Made by a program: the position numbers and the translations under genes. Positions 43,737 through 51,966 of a stretch of 64,000 nt of DNA are shown in pieces. The notes beneath the pieces are model-generated. The model was not told where the DNA came from, did no database searches, and worked only from the letters and a program-made list of their open reading frames with translations. Numbering within the stretch: position 1 is the stretch's first letter; each line of letters starts with the position of its first letter. Source of the DNA: Wocania_A spongiicola (lineage in GTDB: Bacteria; Bacteroidota; Bacteroidia; Flavobacteriales; Flavobacteriaceae); NCBI RefSeq assembly GCF_023502325.1, contig NZ_JAMFLZ010000002.1, positions 688,950 to 752,949 of the forward strand, in the 5' to 3' direction.

Positions 43737-44783
43737 ATGAGAAAAGGAAAAATAGCTTTATCTATTTTATGTTTAGTAGTTGGGTTTTTATCATGTAATA
43801 AAGATGACGGAGGAGATAATATCACCCAAATTGAATTAGAAGATAGAACAGAGCAACAAGCTAAAGATAAAGATTCTTTAGTTAAATATTTAAACGGACA
43901 TTATTATAATGCTAGTGTATTTGTAAATAATCCTGATCCTAGCATTAAAGATTTGATAATTAGTGAACTTCCTTCAGATGGTGTTGTGCCTGATCCAGAC
44001 AATAATAAATTGTTAATGGATGCTGTTGATTTAAAAATAGTAGTTTTTTCTGAAACAAATTATGAATTTTATGTGTTAGATTTAAATCCACTTGCAGGAG
44101 GAGATTCTCCTAAGTTTTCAGATCAAATTCGTGTGAGTTATGAAGGTTTTACACTAGATAATGAGGTATTTGATAGTGCTGTGACACCTGTAGATTTTGA
44201 TTTAGTATCACTGGTTCCTGGTTGGAGAAAAGTAATGCCTTTTTTTAATGGAGCAGAATCGTTTACTAGCGAAAACGATGGAACTGTTAACTATATGAAT
44301 CATGGAGTAGGAGTGATGTTTTTGCCTTCTGGGTTAGCTTATTTTAATAATGCAACAGGAGGAATCCCTTCATATGCATCAATTGCTTTTAAGTTTGATT
44401 TATTTCAAATAGACCTGGCTGATCATGATAATGATGGAGTCCCATCATATATGGAAGATTTAACTGGAGATGGTGAGTTTACTTTTAATGTTGATGATGC
44501 TGTAGCAGATGATGATACTGATGGTGATAATATCCCTGATTATGTTGATTTAGATGATGATGGAGATGGTGTACCAACACTTGACGAACTAGAACCTAAT
44601 ACATATACTGTTAATACAAATCTGGGAGAACAAGAGCCAGTACTTGGAGCTAAAGAATTTGAAATTGATAGATCGGAAAACGGTGGAATTATTACTATAA
44701 AAACAGTTACAATTAAAGATTCTAATAACGATGGTGTTGATGATTACCTTGATGAAAATATTAAAATAAATTATAACGAATAG
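43737..44783 (+). CDS. FKBP-type peptidyl-prolyl isomerase-like lipoprotein with calcium-binding repeats
   Basis: 348 residues. The lipoprotein signal is ~1-20 with lipobox FLSC, then NKDDGG. Residues ~115-225 have the layout of the FKBP fold seen in flavobacterial gliding-associated PPIases (SDQIRVSYEGFTLDNEVFDS, ASIAFKFDLFQI). Catalytic residues are not certain. Residues ~228-345 carry Asp-rich thrombospondin type 3-like motifs (DHDNDGVPSYMEDLTGDGEF, DGDNIPDYVDLDDDGDGVP), which bind calcium. Outer-membrane lipoprotein; probably helps periplasmic or surface protein folding. It ends in a strong terminator. Confidence 0.82.
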   Translation: MRKGKIALSILCLVVGFLSCNKDDGGDNITQIELEDRTEQQAKDKDSLVKYLNGHYYNASVFVNNPDPSIKDLIISELPSDGVVPDPDNNKLLMDAVDLKIVVFSETNYEFYVLDLNPLAGGDSPKFSDQIRVSYEGFTLDNEVFDSAVTPVDFDLVSLVPGWRKVMPFFNGAESFTSENDGTVNYMNHGVGVMFLPSGLAYFNNATGGIPSYASIAFKFDLFQIDLADHDNDGVPSYMEDLTGDGEFTFNVDDAVADDDTDGDNIPDYVDLDDDGDGVPTLDELEPNTYTVNTNLGEQEPVLGAKEFEIDRSENGGIITIKTVTIKDSNNDGVDDYLDENIKINYNE

Positions 44784-44800
44784 AAATAACTTTATTTAAA

Positions 44801-44834
44801 ACAAAAAACCTCGCAATTTGCGAGGTTTTTTGTT
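44801..44834. terminator. Bidirectional terminator between the FKBP-like and porin-like genes
   Basis: AAAAAACCTCGCA pairs with TGCGAGGTTTTTT (loop ATT), with A- and T-rich flanks on both sides. Confidence 0.9.
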
Positions 44835-44856
44835 TTAAAAGCAAAGCTTCAATTTT

Positions 44857-45444
44857 TTACAGAATAAGTGATAAACTTAAAATTAACTGATCTGGACGCG
44901 TATCTAATCTACTTGTACCAACATTGTTGTTCTCCAAAAATTTAGCTTCATTGTTGCTAAAACCTCTTTCGTATCTTACATCTATGCCTAGTTTGTTTAA
45001 GTTAAGTCCTATACCAAAGTTAAGCCCTACAGATAAATCATTATCTATATCGTTAATAGAAACACCATCAAATTCAGAGTCGATAATATACTGGAATGAT
45101 GGTCCACCAAAAACACTAATAGGTCCTAAAACTTTTAAACCAACTAGTAATGGCGCATCTACTTTTTGCATTTTAAAACTATCACTAGTATAATCACTTT
45201 TTGTACTTGTGTAAACTAACTCTGGTTTAAAATAAACCTGTTTTCCAAATTTACCAAAAACACCAAAATGATAACCAATGTTTCTATCAGGATTTTCGGC
45301 ATTGTTGCTTACAGATTCAAAATAATTGCCATTGGCATTATAGTTTAAACCTGCTTTAAAACCAAAGCCACTTGCTGATTGGGCATAAGTGGCTGTAGAT
45401 ATTGATACTAAAAATAATAAGGTAATAAAAAATGAATTTTTCAT
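44857..45444 (-). CDS. Outer-membrane beta-barrel protein (porin family, PF13568-like)
   Basis: 195 residues with a signal peptide (1-21, before QSASGFGF). The pattern of alternating hydrophobic residues and aromatic girdles (GFKAGLNYNANG, YHFGVFGKFGKQVYFKPELV, VGLNFGIGLNLNKLGIDVRY) and the terminal strand ending LILSLSLIL suits an 8-stranded barrel of the Bacteroidota porin family. Its pore function is not established. Confidence 0.85.
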   Translation of the reverse strand: MKNSFFITLLFLVSISTATYAQSASGFGFKAGLNYNANGNYFESVSNNAENPDRNIGYHFGVFGKFGKQVYFKPELVYTSTKSDYTSDSFKMQKVDAPLLVGLKVLGPISVFGGPSFQYIIDSEFDGVSINDIDNDLSVGLNFGIGLNLNKLGIDVRYERGFSNNEAKFLENNNVGTSRLDTRPDQLILSLSLIL

Positions 45445-45483
45445 AATTGTTCGTTTTTTGTGATTTGGATGTATAATATCAAA

Positions 45484-45499
45484 AACGTTGCCAAACGTT
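45484..45499. promoter_or_regulatory. Palindrome upstream of the porin-like gene
   Basis: AACGTT-N4-AACGTT, a perfect 6-bp inverted repeat 40 bases upstream of the porin-like start. No TAnnTTTG box was found there, so the promoter remains unplaced. Confidence 0.3.
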
Positions 45500-45531
45500 A
45501 ATTATTTCTTAACTAAAAAATTATTTAAAAT

Positions 45532-45569
45532 AAAAAAGGTCCTTTTATTTTAATAAAAGGACCTTTTTT
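45532..45569. terminator. Terminator after the transketolase genes
   Basis: Perfect 18-bp stem with a 2-base loop: AAAAAAGGTCCTTTTATT pairs with its complement. The A/T runs on both sides allow termination in both directions; the minus-strand transketolase operon is the main user. Confidence 0.9.
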
Positions 45570-45584
45570 ATATTAATGTATCGA

Positions 45585-46538
45585 TTATTTTCTTTTAATC
45601 GCAGCTTGTACTTTTTCAACAATTGATGCACTGTTTAAACCATATTTTTCCATAAGTTGAGCAGGTGTACCTGATTCTCCAAAAGTATCATTAGTGGCAA
45701 CAAACTCTTGTGGAGTTGGTTTGTGTAACGCTAATGTTCTTGAAACACTTTCTCCTAAACCTCCCAAAAAGTTATGCTCTTCAGCAGTTACTATACAACC
45801 CGTTTTTGATACTGAATCTAAAATGGCCTTTTCATCTAAAGGTTTGATAGTATGGATATTTATCACTTCAGCAGAAATTCCCTGTTCATACAGAGCTTTA
45901 GATGCTTCTAAAGCTTCCCATACTAAATGCCCTGTAGCTACTATAGTTACATCTGTACCTTCAGTAAGTTTTATCGCTTTTCCAATTTCAAATTTTTGAT
46001 CCTCGGGTGTAAAAATAGGAACAGCTGGTCTTCCAAAACGTAAATATACTGGCCCGTTGTGTTCAGCTATGGCAATAGTTGCAGCTTTAGTCTGATTGTA
46101 ATCACAAGTGTTAATTACAGTCATCCCTGGAAGCATTTTCATCAAACCAATGTCTTCAAGAATTTGGTGTGTTGCACCATCTTCACCCAAAGTTAAACCA
46201 GCATGCGATGCACAAATTTTTACATTTTTACCTGAATAAGCAATTGATTGACGTATTTGATCATAAACACGACCTGTAGAAAAGTTTGCAAAGGTTCCTG
46301 TAAAAGGTATTTTTCCACCTATAGTTAAACCAGCTGCAATACCCATCATGTTAGCTTCGGCAATACCAATTTGAAAGAAGCGTTCTGGGTTTTCTTTAAT
46401 GAATTGATCCATTTTTAAAGACCCGATTAAATCAGCACAAAGTGCTACAACATTTGGGTTGGTTCTACCAAGCTCGGTTAATCCAGCACCAAAACCGCTT
46501 CGTGTATCTTTTTTTTCTGTGTATGTATATGTTTTCAT
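45585..46538 (-). CDS. Transketolase C-terminal subunit
   Basis: 317 residues. It carries the pyrimidine-binding and C-terminal domains of transketolase, which are separate genes in Bacteroidota. Motifs include FIKENPERFFQIGIAEANMM (the catalytic Glu), GLTLGEDGATHQ, and VYLRFGRPAVP. Together with the adjacent N-terminal subunit it moves two-carbon units between sugar phosphates. The start is 19 bases after the partner's stop. Confidence 0.92.
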   Translation of the reverse strand: MKTYTYTEKKDTRSGFGAGLTELGRTNPNVVALCADLIGSLKMDQFIKENPERFFQIGIAEANMMGIAAGLTIGGKIPFTGTFANFSTGRVYDQIRQSIAYSGKNVKICASHAGLTLGEDGATHQILEDIGLMKMLPGMTVINTCDYNQTKAATIAIAEHNGPVYLRFGRPAVPIFTPEDQKFEIGKAIKLTEGTDVTIVATGHLVWEALEASKALYEQGISAEVINIHTIKPLDEKAILDSVSKTGCIVTAEEHNFLGGLGESVSRTLALHKPTPQEFVATNDTFGESGTPAQLMEKYGLNSASIVEKVQAAIKRK

Positions 46539-46557
46539 TTTTTCTTTTGATTGATGG

Positions 46558-47403
46558 TTAATAATCTCCTAAAGTTTCTGGGTTTTGTGCTAATCCAATT
46601 GCCAATTGTTCATCGTTAGGAGCTTTGCCATGCCACGCATGAGTGTGCATCATAAAATCAATACCATTGCCCATCATTGTTGTTAGTAAAACACATACAG
46701 GTTTTCCTTTTCCCGTTTCAGCATTTGCTTCAGCCATTCCTTTTAAAACAGCTTCTATGTTATTTCCTTCTTCAATTTCAATTACTGTCCAACCAAAGGC
46801 CTCAAATTTGGCTTTAATGCTTCCCATTGGCAAAACATCGTCAGTAGCACCATCAATTTGCTTTCCGTTTAAATCAATAGTAGCAATTAGGTTATCAACG
46901 TTCTTTGCAGATGCATACATAATAGCTTCCCAATTCTGTCCTTCTTGTAATTCGCCATCACCATGTAAAGAATATACTAAATGATTATCGCCATTTAGTT
47001 TTTTAGCTTCAGCAGCTCCTAAAGCAACACTCATACCTTGACCTAAAGATCCAGAAGCTATGCGAATACCTTCTAATCCTTCATGGGTAGTAGGATGCCC
47101 TTGTAAACGCGAATTAATTAATCGAAACGTATTTAATTCATCTACTGAAAAATAACCGGTTCGAGCTAACACACTATAGTAAACTGGTGAGATATGCCCG
47201 TTAGATAAAAAGAAAAGGTCTTCACCTATGCCATCCATGTCAAAATGGTCTTTTCTATCCATAATTTCACTATAAAGTGCTACAAAAAATTCAGCACATC
47301 CTAATGAACCTCCTGGATGACCAGAATTTACCTTATGTACCATTCGCAAAATATCTCTACGAACTTGTGTTGTTAAATCTTCTAATTGTTGTGTGTTTGG
47401 CAT
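46558..47403 (-). CDS. Transketolase N-terminal (thiamine diphosphate-binding) subunit
   Basis: 281 residues from ATG 47403 (MPNTQQLEDLTTQV). An 89-codon upstream extension of the frame overlaps the divergent tgt promoter and has no conserved sequence, so it is rejected. ThDP-site features are VNSGHPGGSLG, GSLGQGMSVALGAA, and HGDGELQEGQNWEAIMYA (the GDG...N metal site). It forms a heteromer with the C-terminal subunit. Confidence 0.92.
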   Translation of the reverse strand: MPNTQQLEDLTTQVRRDILRMVHKVNSGHPGGSLGCAEFFVALYSEIMDRKDHFDMDGIGEDLFFLSNGHISPVYYSVLARTGYFSVDELNTFRLINSRLQGHPTTHEGLEGIRIASGSLGQGMSVALGAAEAKKLNGDNHLVYSLHGDGELQEGQNWEAIMYASAKNVDNLIATIDLNGKQIDGATDDVLPMGSIKAKFEAFGWTVIEIEEGNNIEAVLKGMAEANAETGKGKPVCVLLTTMMGNGIDFMMHTHAWHGKAPNDEQLAIGLAQNPETLGDY

Positions 47404-47619
47404 GTTTAAATTATTAGTTTTTTTGCGCGGTAAAAATAATCTTTTAAATAGCCTTAGCAAAATTGAAATGATGCATTTATTAACGAAACATGATGATTTG
47501 CTAACAATTGAAAAATTTATTTTAAAATTCACTATAAATAACATTTTTACTCTTCGGAAATGGTGCTTTATAGGTGTAAAATTTATTAAATGTTTAAGAG
47601 TTGAAGCCGTTTTGTTAAT

Positions 47620-47627
47620 TATCTTTG
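47620..47627 (+). promoter_or_regulatory. tgt -7 promoter element (TATCTTTG)
   Basis: Perfect TAnnTTTG match, 20 bases before the tgt start at 47648. Confidence 0.6.
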
Positions 47628-47647
47628 CCGACGACAGATTTTTGATT

Positions 47648-48778
47648 ATGACATTTGAATTAAAAGCCAAAGACTCGCAAAGTAAAGCTAGAGCAGGAGA
47701 AGTTACAACAGATCATGGTGTTATTGAAACACCTATTTTTATGCCAGTTGGTACCGTAGCTACTGTAAAAGGCGTGCACCAACGCGAGTTGAAAGAGGAA
47801 ATTAACCCAGATATAATTCTTGGTAATACCTACCATTTGTATTTACGTCCCCAAACCCATATTCTTGAAAAAGCAGGTGGATTACACAAGTTTATGAATT
47901 GGGATAGAAGTATTTTAACCGATTCGGGTGGTTATCAAGTATACTCTTTATCTGCTAATAGAAAAATTAAGGAAGAAGGCGTAAAGTTTAAAAGTCATAT
48001 TGACGGGAGTTATCATACATTCACACCAGAAAATGTAATGGAAATTCAACGTACCATAGGTGCCGACATTATTATGGCTTTTGATGAATGTACACCATAT
48101 CCTTGCGATTACAATTATGCAAAACGATCTATGCATATGACACATCGTTGGTTAGACCGTTGTATTAATCATTTAGAAAAGACACCTTTAAAATACGATT
48201 ATAGTCAAGCATTTTTCCCTATTGTTCAAGGTAGTACATATAAAGATTTACGTATGCAATCGGCTGAGTATATTGCTAATTCTGGTGCTGTAGGTAATGC
48301 TATTGGAGGATTATCTGTTGGAGAACCAGCAGAAGAAATGTATGCAATGACAGATGTGGTTTGTAGCATTTTGCCTGAAGATAAGCCAAGGTATTTAATG
48401 GGGGTTGGTACGCCAATCAATATTTTAGAAAATATAGCGTTAGGTGTAGACATGTTTGATTGTGTTATGCCTACACGTAATGCAAGAAATGGGATGTTGT
48501 TTACGGCTCATGGTACCATAAATATTAAAAATTTAAAATGGGCTGACGATTTTTCTCCAATAGATGAAATGGGAATTACATTTGTAGACACAGAATATAG
48601 CAAAGCATATTTAAGACATTTATTTACTGTTAATGAGTTGTTAGGGAAGCAAATAGCTACAATTCATAATTTAGGGTTTTATTTATGGTTGGTTCGAGAA
48701 GCAAGAAAACATATATTAGCAGGAGATTTTGGAATTTGGAAAGATAAAATGGTAAAACAAATGAATAACCGCTTATAA
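47648..48778 (+). CDS. tgt: tRNA-guanine transglycosylase (queuine/preQ1)
   Basis: 376 residues from the ATG at 47648 (MTFELKAKDSQSKA). The frame is open 85 codons further upstream, but that part overlaps the divergent transketolase promoter region. It inserts preQ1 at position 34 of tRNAs with GUN anticodons. The catalytic site ILTDSGGYQVYSL, the nucleophile region VDMFDCVMPTRNARNG, and the Zn site at the C-terminus are conserved. It is followed 5 bases later by the LptG-like gene. Confidence 0.95.
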   Translation: MTFELKAKDSQSKARAGEVTTDHGVIETPIFMPVGTVATVKGVHQRELKEEINPDIILGNTYHLYLRPQTHILEKAGGLHKFMNWDRSILTDSGGYQVYSLSANRKIKEEGVKFKSHIDGSYHTFTPENVMEIQRTIGADIIMAFDECTPYPCDYNYAKRSMHMTHRWLDRCINHLEKTPLKYDYSQAFFPIVQGSTYKDLRMQSAEYIANSGAVGNAIGGLSVGEPAEEMYAMTDVVCSILPEDKPRYLMGVGTPINILENIALGVDMFDCVMPTRNARNGMLFTAHGTINIKNLKWADDFSPIDEMGITFVDTEYSKAYLRHLFTVNELLGKQIATIHNLGFYLWLVREARKHILAGDFGIWKDKMVKQMNNRL

Positions 48779-48783
48779 TATAA

Positions 48784-49860
48784 ATGAAAATATTAGATTG
48801 GTACATACTGAAGCGTTATTTGATTACATTTTTTATGTTGTTATTATTGTTTATTCCAATTATGATAACAGTGCATTTAGCTGAAAAAATTGGAAAGATT
48901 CTAGAAAACGAAGTGCCTTTTAATGCAGTAATGGTGTACTTATTAGATTTTACAATCTATTTTACTTATTTATTATTTCCGCTATTTTTATTTATATCAG
49001 TAATTTGGTTTACTTCTAAACTGGCTAACAACACTGAGATTGTTGCGTTTTTAAGCTCTGGTGTATCTTTTACAAGGTTTTTAAAACCATATTTAATTGG
49101 AGCAACTGCGATTGCGATTTTTTCATTGGTTCTAGGTTTGTATTTGACACCAAAAGCCAGTCAAGGTTTTAACGATTTTAAATATAAATATTTAAATAGA
49201 GGTAGACCGGTAGCAGAAAATACAAATGTTTTTAGACAGATAAATGATAACGACTTTATTTATGTAAGTAGCTTCAATCTTAAAAACAAAACAGGTAGTA
49301 ATTTTACTTTAGAGCATATTGAAGAAAATAAACTAACGCACAAAATAAATGCAACTAGTATTAAGTATGTAGAAAAAGACTCAACTTACCAATTAAGAAA
49401 TTATGTAAAACGCACTATTGGTGAATTTGATGATATTATTGAAAGAGCTCCAATAAAAGATACATTATTTGCTTTTGATATTGAAGATTTAACACCTGTT
49501 ATTTACATAGCAGAAACTCTGCCTTACAAAGAGTTAAGAGATTTTATTGATAAAGAAGAAAAGCGAGGTTCATCAAATATAGGGCGTTATCAGCTAGTAC
49601 TTTATAGAAAATGGAGCTTACCAGTTTCAGTATTTATTTTAACTATTATTGCTGTTGCAGTATCGTCAATGAAAAGGCGTGGCGGTATGGGAGTTAATTT
49701 AGCCGTAGGTATATGTATAGCAATGGTTTTTGTGTTTTTTGATAAAATTTTTGGGGTTATGGCAGAACAGTCAGACTTTTCACCCTTAGTTGCTGTATGG
49801 TTTCCTAATATCATTTTTGGTATTTTAGCAGCATATCTTTTACGTAATGCCAAACGCTAA
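48784..49860 (+). CDS. LptF/LptG family LPS export permease
   Basis: 358 residues. Three membrane helices at the N-terminus (~12-38, ~58-80, ~100-122) are followed by a periplasmic beta domain (~125-265). A second set of three helices sits near 275-355 (VSVFILTIIAVAVSSMKRRG). This is the LptF/LptG layout for moving LPS from the inner membrane to the LptCA bridge. The start of the DMT transporter gene overlaps its last 14 bases. Confidence 0.9.
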   Translation: MKILDWYILKRYLITFFMLLLLFIPIMITVHLAEKIGKILENEVPFNAVMVYLLDFTIYFTYLLFPLFLFISVIWFTSKLANNTEIVAFLSSGVSFTRFLKPYLIGATAIAIFSLVLGLYLTPKASQGFNDFKYKYLNRGRPVAENTNVFRQINDNDFIYVSSFNLKNKTGSNFTLEHIEENKLTHKINATSIKYVEKDSTYQLRNYVKRTIGEFDDIIERAPIKDTLFAFDIEDLTPVIYIAETLPYKELRDFIDKEEKRGSSNIGRYQLVLYRKWSLPVSVFILTIIAVAVSSMKRRGGMGVNLAVGICIAMVFVFFDKIFGVMAEQSDFSPLVAVWFPNIIFGILAAYLLRNAKR

Positions 49861-50746
49861 ACTCCAAAATTATTTTCATCTTCATTTTTTAGTTTTTATT
49901 GCAGGTTTTACCGGTGTATTAGGCGAATTAATTACTATAAGTGCAATTCCTCTAGTTTGGTTTAGAATGGTAATGGCTTCCATTTTAATGTTAGTTTATA
50001 TTAAAATAGCAAAGGTTAAATTAAGAGTTTCTATAAAATCAATTGTCAAATTTTCGTTTGCAGGAATCATAATTGCCTTGCATTGGATTACGTTTTTTGG
50101 AGCTATTGACGAGTCAAACATTTCAATTACACTAGCTATGTTTTCAACAGGTGCTTTTTTTGCATCTTTCATAGAGCCTATTATATATAAAAGAGCAGTT
50201 GTTTGGTACGAAATTCTATTCGGAATTATAGTAATAATAGGCGTTTTTGTAATCACTCAAAGTGAAATTAAATATTTAAATGGTATAATTTTAGGGATAA
50301 CATCTGCGTTTCTTTCATCATTATTTGCAGTACTAAATGGCGATTTTTTAAAACAACATACAGCTACAGTTATTTCATTCTATGAATTTATTAGTGGAGT
50401 AATATTTATATCTATTTATATACAACTATTTGGTAGTGGATTTTCTGTTGATTTTTTTAATCTTATACCTTCAGATTTTGGTTACCTTTTTATTTTGGCT
50501 TCAATTTGTACTGCTTATGCTTTTATCGCATCAGTTTATGTCATGAAACTTATTAGCCCATATACAGTAATTTTAACCTATAACTTGGAACCTATTTACG
50601 GTATTTTATTGGCGATATTAGTTTTTCCTGAGAAAGAGAAAATGACACCAGAATTTTATTATGGTGCAATTATTATTATAGCAACAGTAATGTTGAATGC
50701 AATTTTAAAAAATATTAGAACATTAAAAAGCAAACAGACAGATTGA
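49847..50746 (+). CDS. DMT family transporter (EamA)
   Basis: 299 residues with ten predicted membrane helices in two repeats of five, the EamA pattern. The first repeat begins VFIAGFTGVLGELITISAIP and contains WFRMVMASILML and ALHWITFFGAI. The second contains ILGITSAFLSSLFAVLNGDF, and the end is YTVILTYNLEPIYGILLAIL. It probably exports a small metabolite or amino acid; the substrate is unknown. It overlaps the upstream lptG-like gene, so the two are translationally coupled. Confidence 0.88.
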   Translation: MPNAKLQNYFHLHFLVFIAGFTGVLGELITISAIPLVWFRMVMASILMLVYIKIAKVKLRVSIKSIVKFSFAGIIIALHWITFFGAIDESNISITLAMFSTGAFFASFIEPIIYKRAVVWYEILFGIIVIIGVFVITQSEIKYLNGIILGITSAFLSSLFAVLNGDFLKQHTATVISFYEFISGVIFISIYIQLFGSGFSVDFFNLIPSDFGYLFILASICTAYAFIASVYVMKLISPYTVILTYNLEPIYGILLAILVFPEKEKMTPEFYYGAIIIIATVMLNAILKNIRTLKSKQTD

Positions 50747-50805
50747 TTTATTAAGAATTAATTTTATTTCGTTTTGTTTCTAATTTTAAAACAAAATAAA
50801 ATATG

Positions 50806-50813
50806 TAATTTTG
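50806..50813 (+). promoter_or_regulatory. accA -7 promoter element (TAATTTTG)
   Basis: Perfect TAnnTTTG match, 30 bases before the accA start. Confidence 0.6.
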
Positions 50814-50843
50814 TACGCTAACTAAAATGAAACTAAAATTCTT

Positions 50844-51797
50844 ATGGAGTACTTAGAATTTGAACTACCAATAAAAGATCTAGAAGATCAGTTACAAAAA
50901 TGTAAAGTAATTGGAGAAGAAAGTGAAGTTGATGTAACCGAAACTTGTGCGCAAATAGAAAAGAAACTAAAAGCTACCCAAAAAGACATTTATAAAAATA
51001 TTACGCCTTGGCAACGCGTGCAGTTATCACGTCACCCTAATAGGCCATACACCTTAGATTATATAAATGCTATTTGTGGAAATACATTTTTAGAGCTTCA
51101 TGGAGATAGAAGCTTTAAAGATGATAAAGCCATGATAGGAGGTTTAGGTAAAATAGGAAACCAAAGCTTTATGTTCATTGGCCAGCAGAAAGGATTCAAT
51201 ACAAAAACACGCCAATACCGTAATTTTGGAATGGCAAACCCAGAAGGATATCGTAAAGCATTACGCTTAATGAAATCTGCTGAAAAATTTGGAATCCCAG
51301 TGGTAACGCTTTTAGATACTCCTGGAGCTTATCCAGGGTTAGAAGCTGAAGAACGCGGGCAAGGGGAAGCTATTGCTAGAAATATTTTAGAAATGACTCG
51401 TTTAAAAGTTCCAATTATAACTATTGTTGTTGGAGAAGGAGCTTCTGGTGGAGCATTAGGTATAGGAGTTGGAGATAAGGTGCTTATGTTAGAAAACACA
51501 TGGTATTCAGTAATATCTCCAGAATCATGCTCTTCTATTCTTTGGCGCAGTTGGGAACATAAAGAAACTGCTGCTGAGGCATTAAAGCTTACTGCATCAG
51601 ATATGAAAAAATTAAAGATTGTCGACGAAATTATTAAAGAACCACTAGGTGGGGCTCATAGAGATAGAGAGAAAACTTTTACTTCGGTTAGTACCGCTAT
51701 TTTAAAAACTTTTGAAGCACTTAAAAACTTATCACCAAAAGATTTGGTATCTCAGCGTATGGATAAATATGCTCAGATGGGAGTTTATAAAGGATAA
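50844..51797 (+). CDS. accA: Acetyl-CoA carboxylase carboxyltransferase subunit alpha
   Basis: 317 residues, normal length. It transfers the carboxyl from biotin to acetyl-CoA for fatty-acid synthesis, with AccD. The N-terminal helical part is LEFELPIKDLEDQL. The crotonase-fold core has GGLGKIGNQSFMFIGQQKG, NFGMANPEGYRKALRLM, the oxyanion-hole region TPGAYPGLEAEERGQ, and VGEGASGGALGIGVGD. Single-gene unit with its own promoter and terminator. Confidence 0.96.
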   Translation: MEYLEFELPIKDLEDQLQKCKVIGEESEVDVTETCAQIEKKLKATQKDIYKNITPWQRVQLSRHPNRPYTLDYINAICGNTFLELHGDRSFKDDKAMIGGLGKIGNQSFMFIGQQKGFNTKTRQYRNFGMANPEGYRKALRLMKSAEKFGIPVVTLLDTPGAYPGLEAEERGQGEAIARNILEMTRLKVPIITIVVGEGASGGALGIGVGDKVLMLENTWYSVISPESCSSILWRSWEHKETAAEALKLTASDMKKLKIVDEIIKEPLGGAHRDREKTFTSVSTAILKTFEALKNLSPKDLVSQRMDKYAQMGVYKG

Positions 51798-51820
51798 CCC
51801 TTTAAAAATCATTGCATAGT

Positions 51821-51853
51821 AAAATCTGGAGTTCACTACTTCAGATTTTTTTT
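51821..51853 (+). terminator. Terminator after accA
   Basis: AAATCTG and CAGATTT pair around an AGT/ACT inner stem, followed by TTTTTTT. Confidence 0.75.
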
Positions 51854-51892
51854 ATGGTTATTGACAATATTTGTAAGTTATTAACAGTTAAA

Positions 51893-51913
51893 TTGTTAAC
51901 GACAGGTTAACAA
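51893..51913. promoter_or_regulatory. Palindrome upstream of dnaB
   Basis: TTGTTAAC-GACAG-GTTAACAA is a perfect 8-bp inverted repeat about 54 bases before dnaB. Another TTAAC/GTTAA pair lies just to its left (51880-51890). It has the form of an operator for a dimeric regulator; it does not match the DnaA box. Confidence 0.45.
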
Positions 51914-51966
51914 TACAGATTCAATTTATTTAATAAAACACAAGCAATTTAATTACTTTCGTAGTT

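Noticed and set aside
47393..47647. 85-codon upstream extension of tgt
   Set aside because: It covers the intergenic promoter region and overlaps the transketolase start; the known Tgt N-terminus begins at 47648.
47404..47670. N-terminal extension of the transketolase N-terminal subunit
   Set aside because: Upstream of MPNTQQ the frame is open by chance; it overlaps the divergent tgt start and promoter.
51854..51966. Possible replication origin upstream of dnaB
   Set aside because: AT-rich with repeats, but no run of DnaA boxes (TTATNCACA) and no dnaA or other origin gene nearby.
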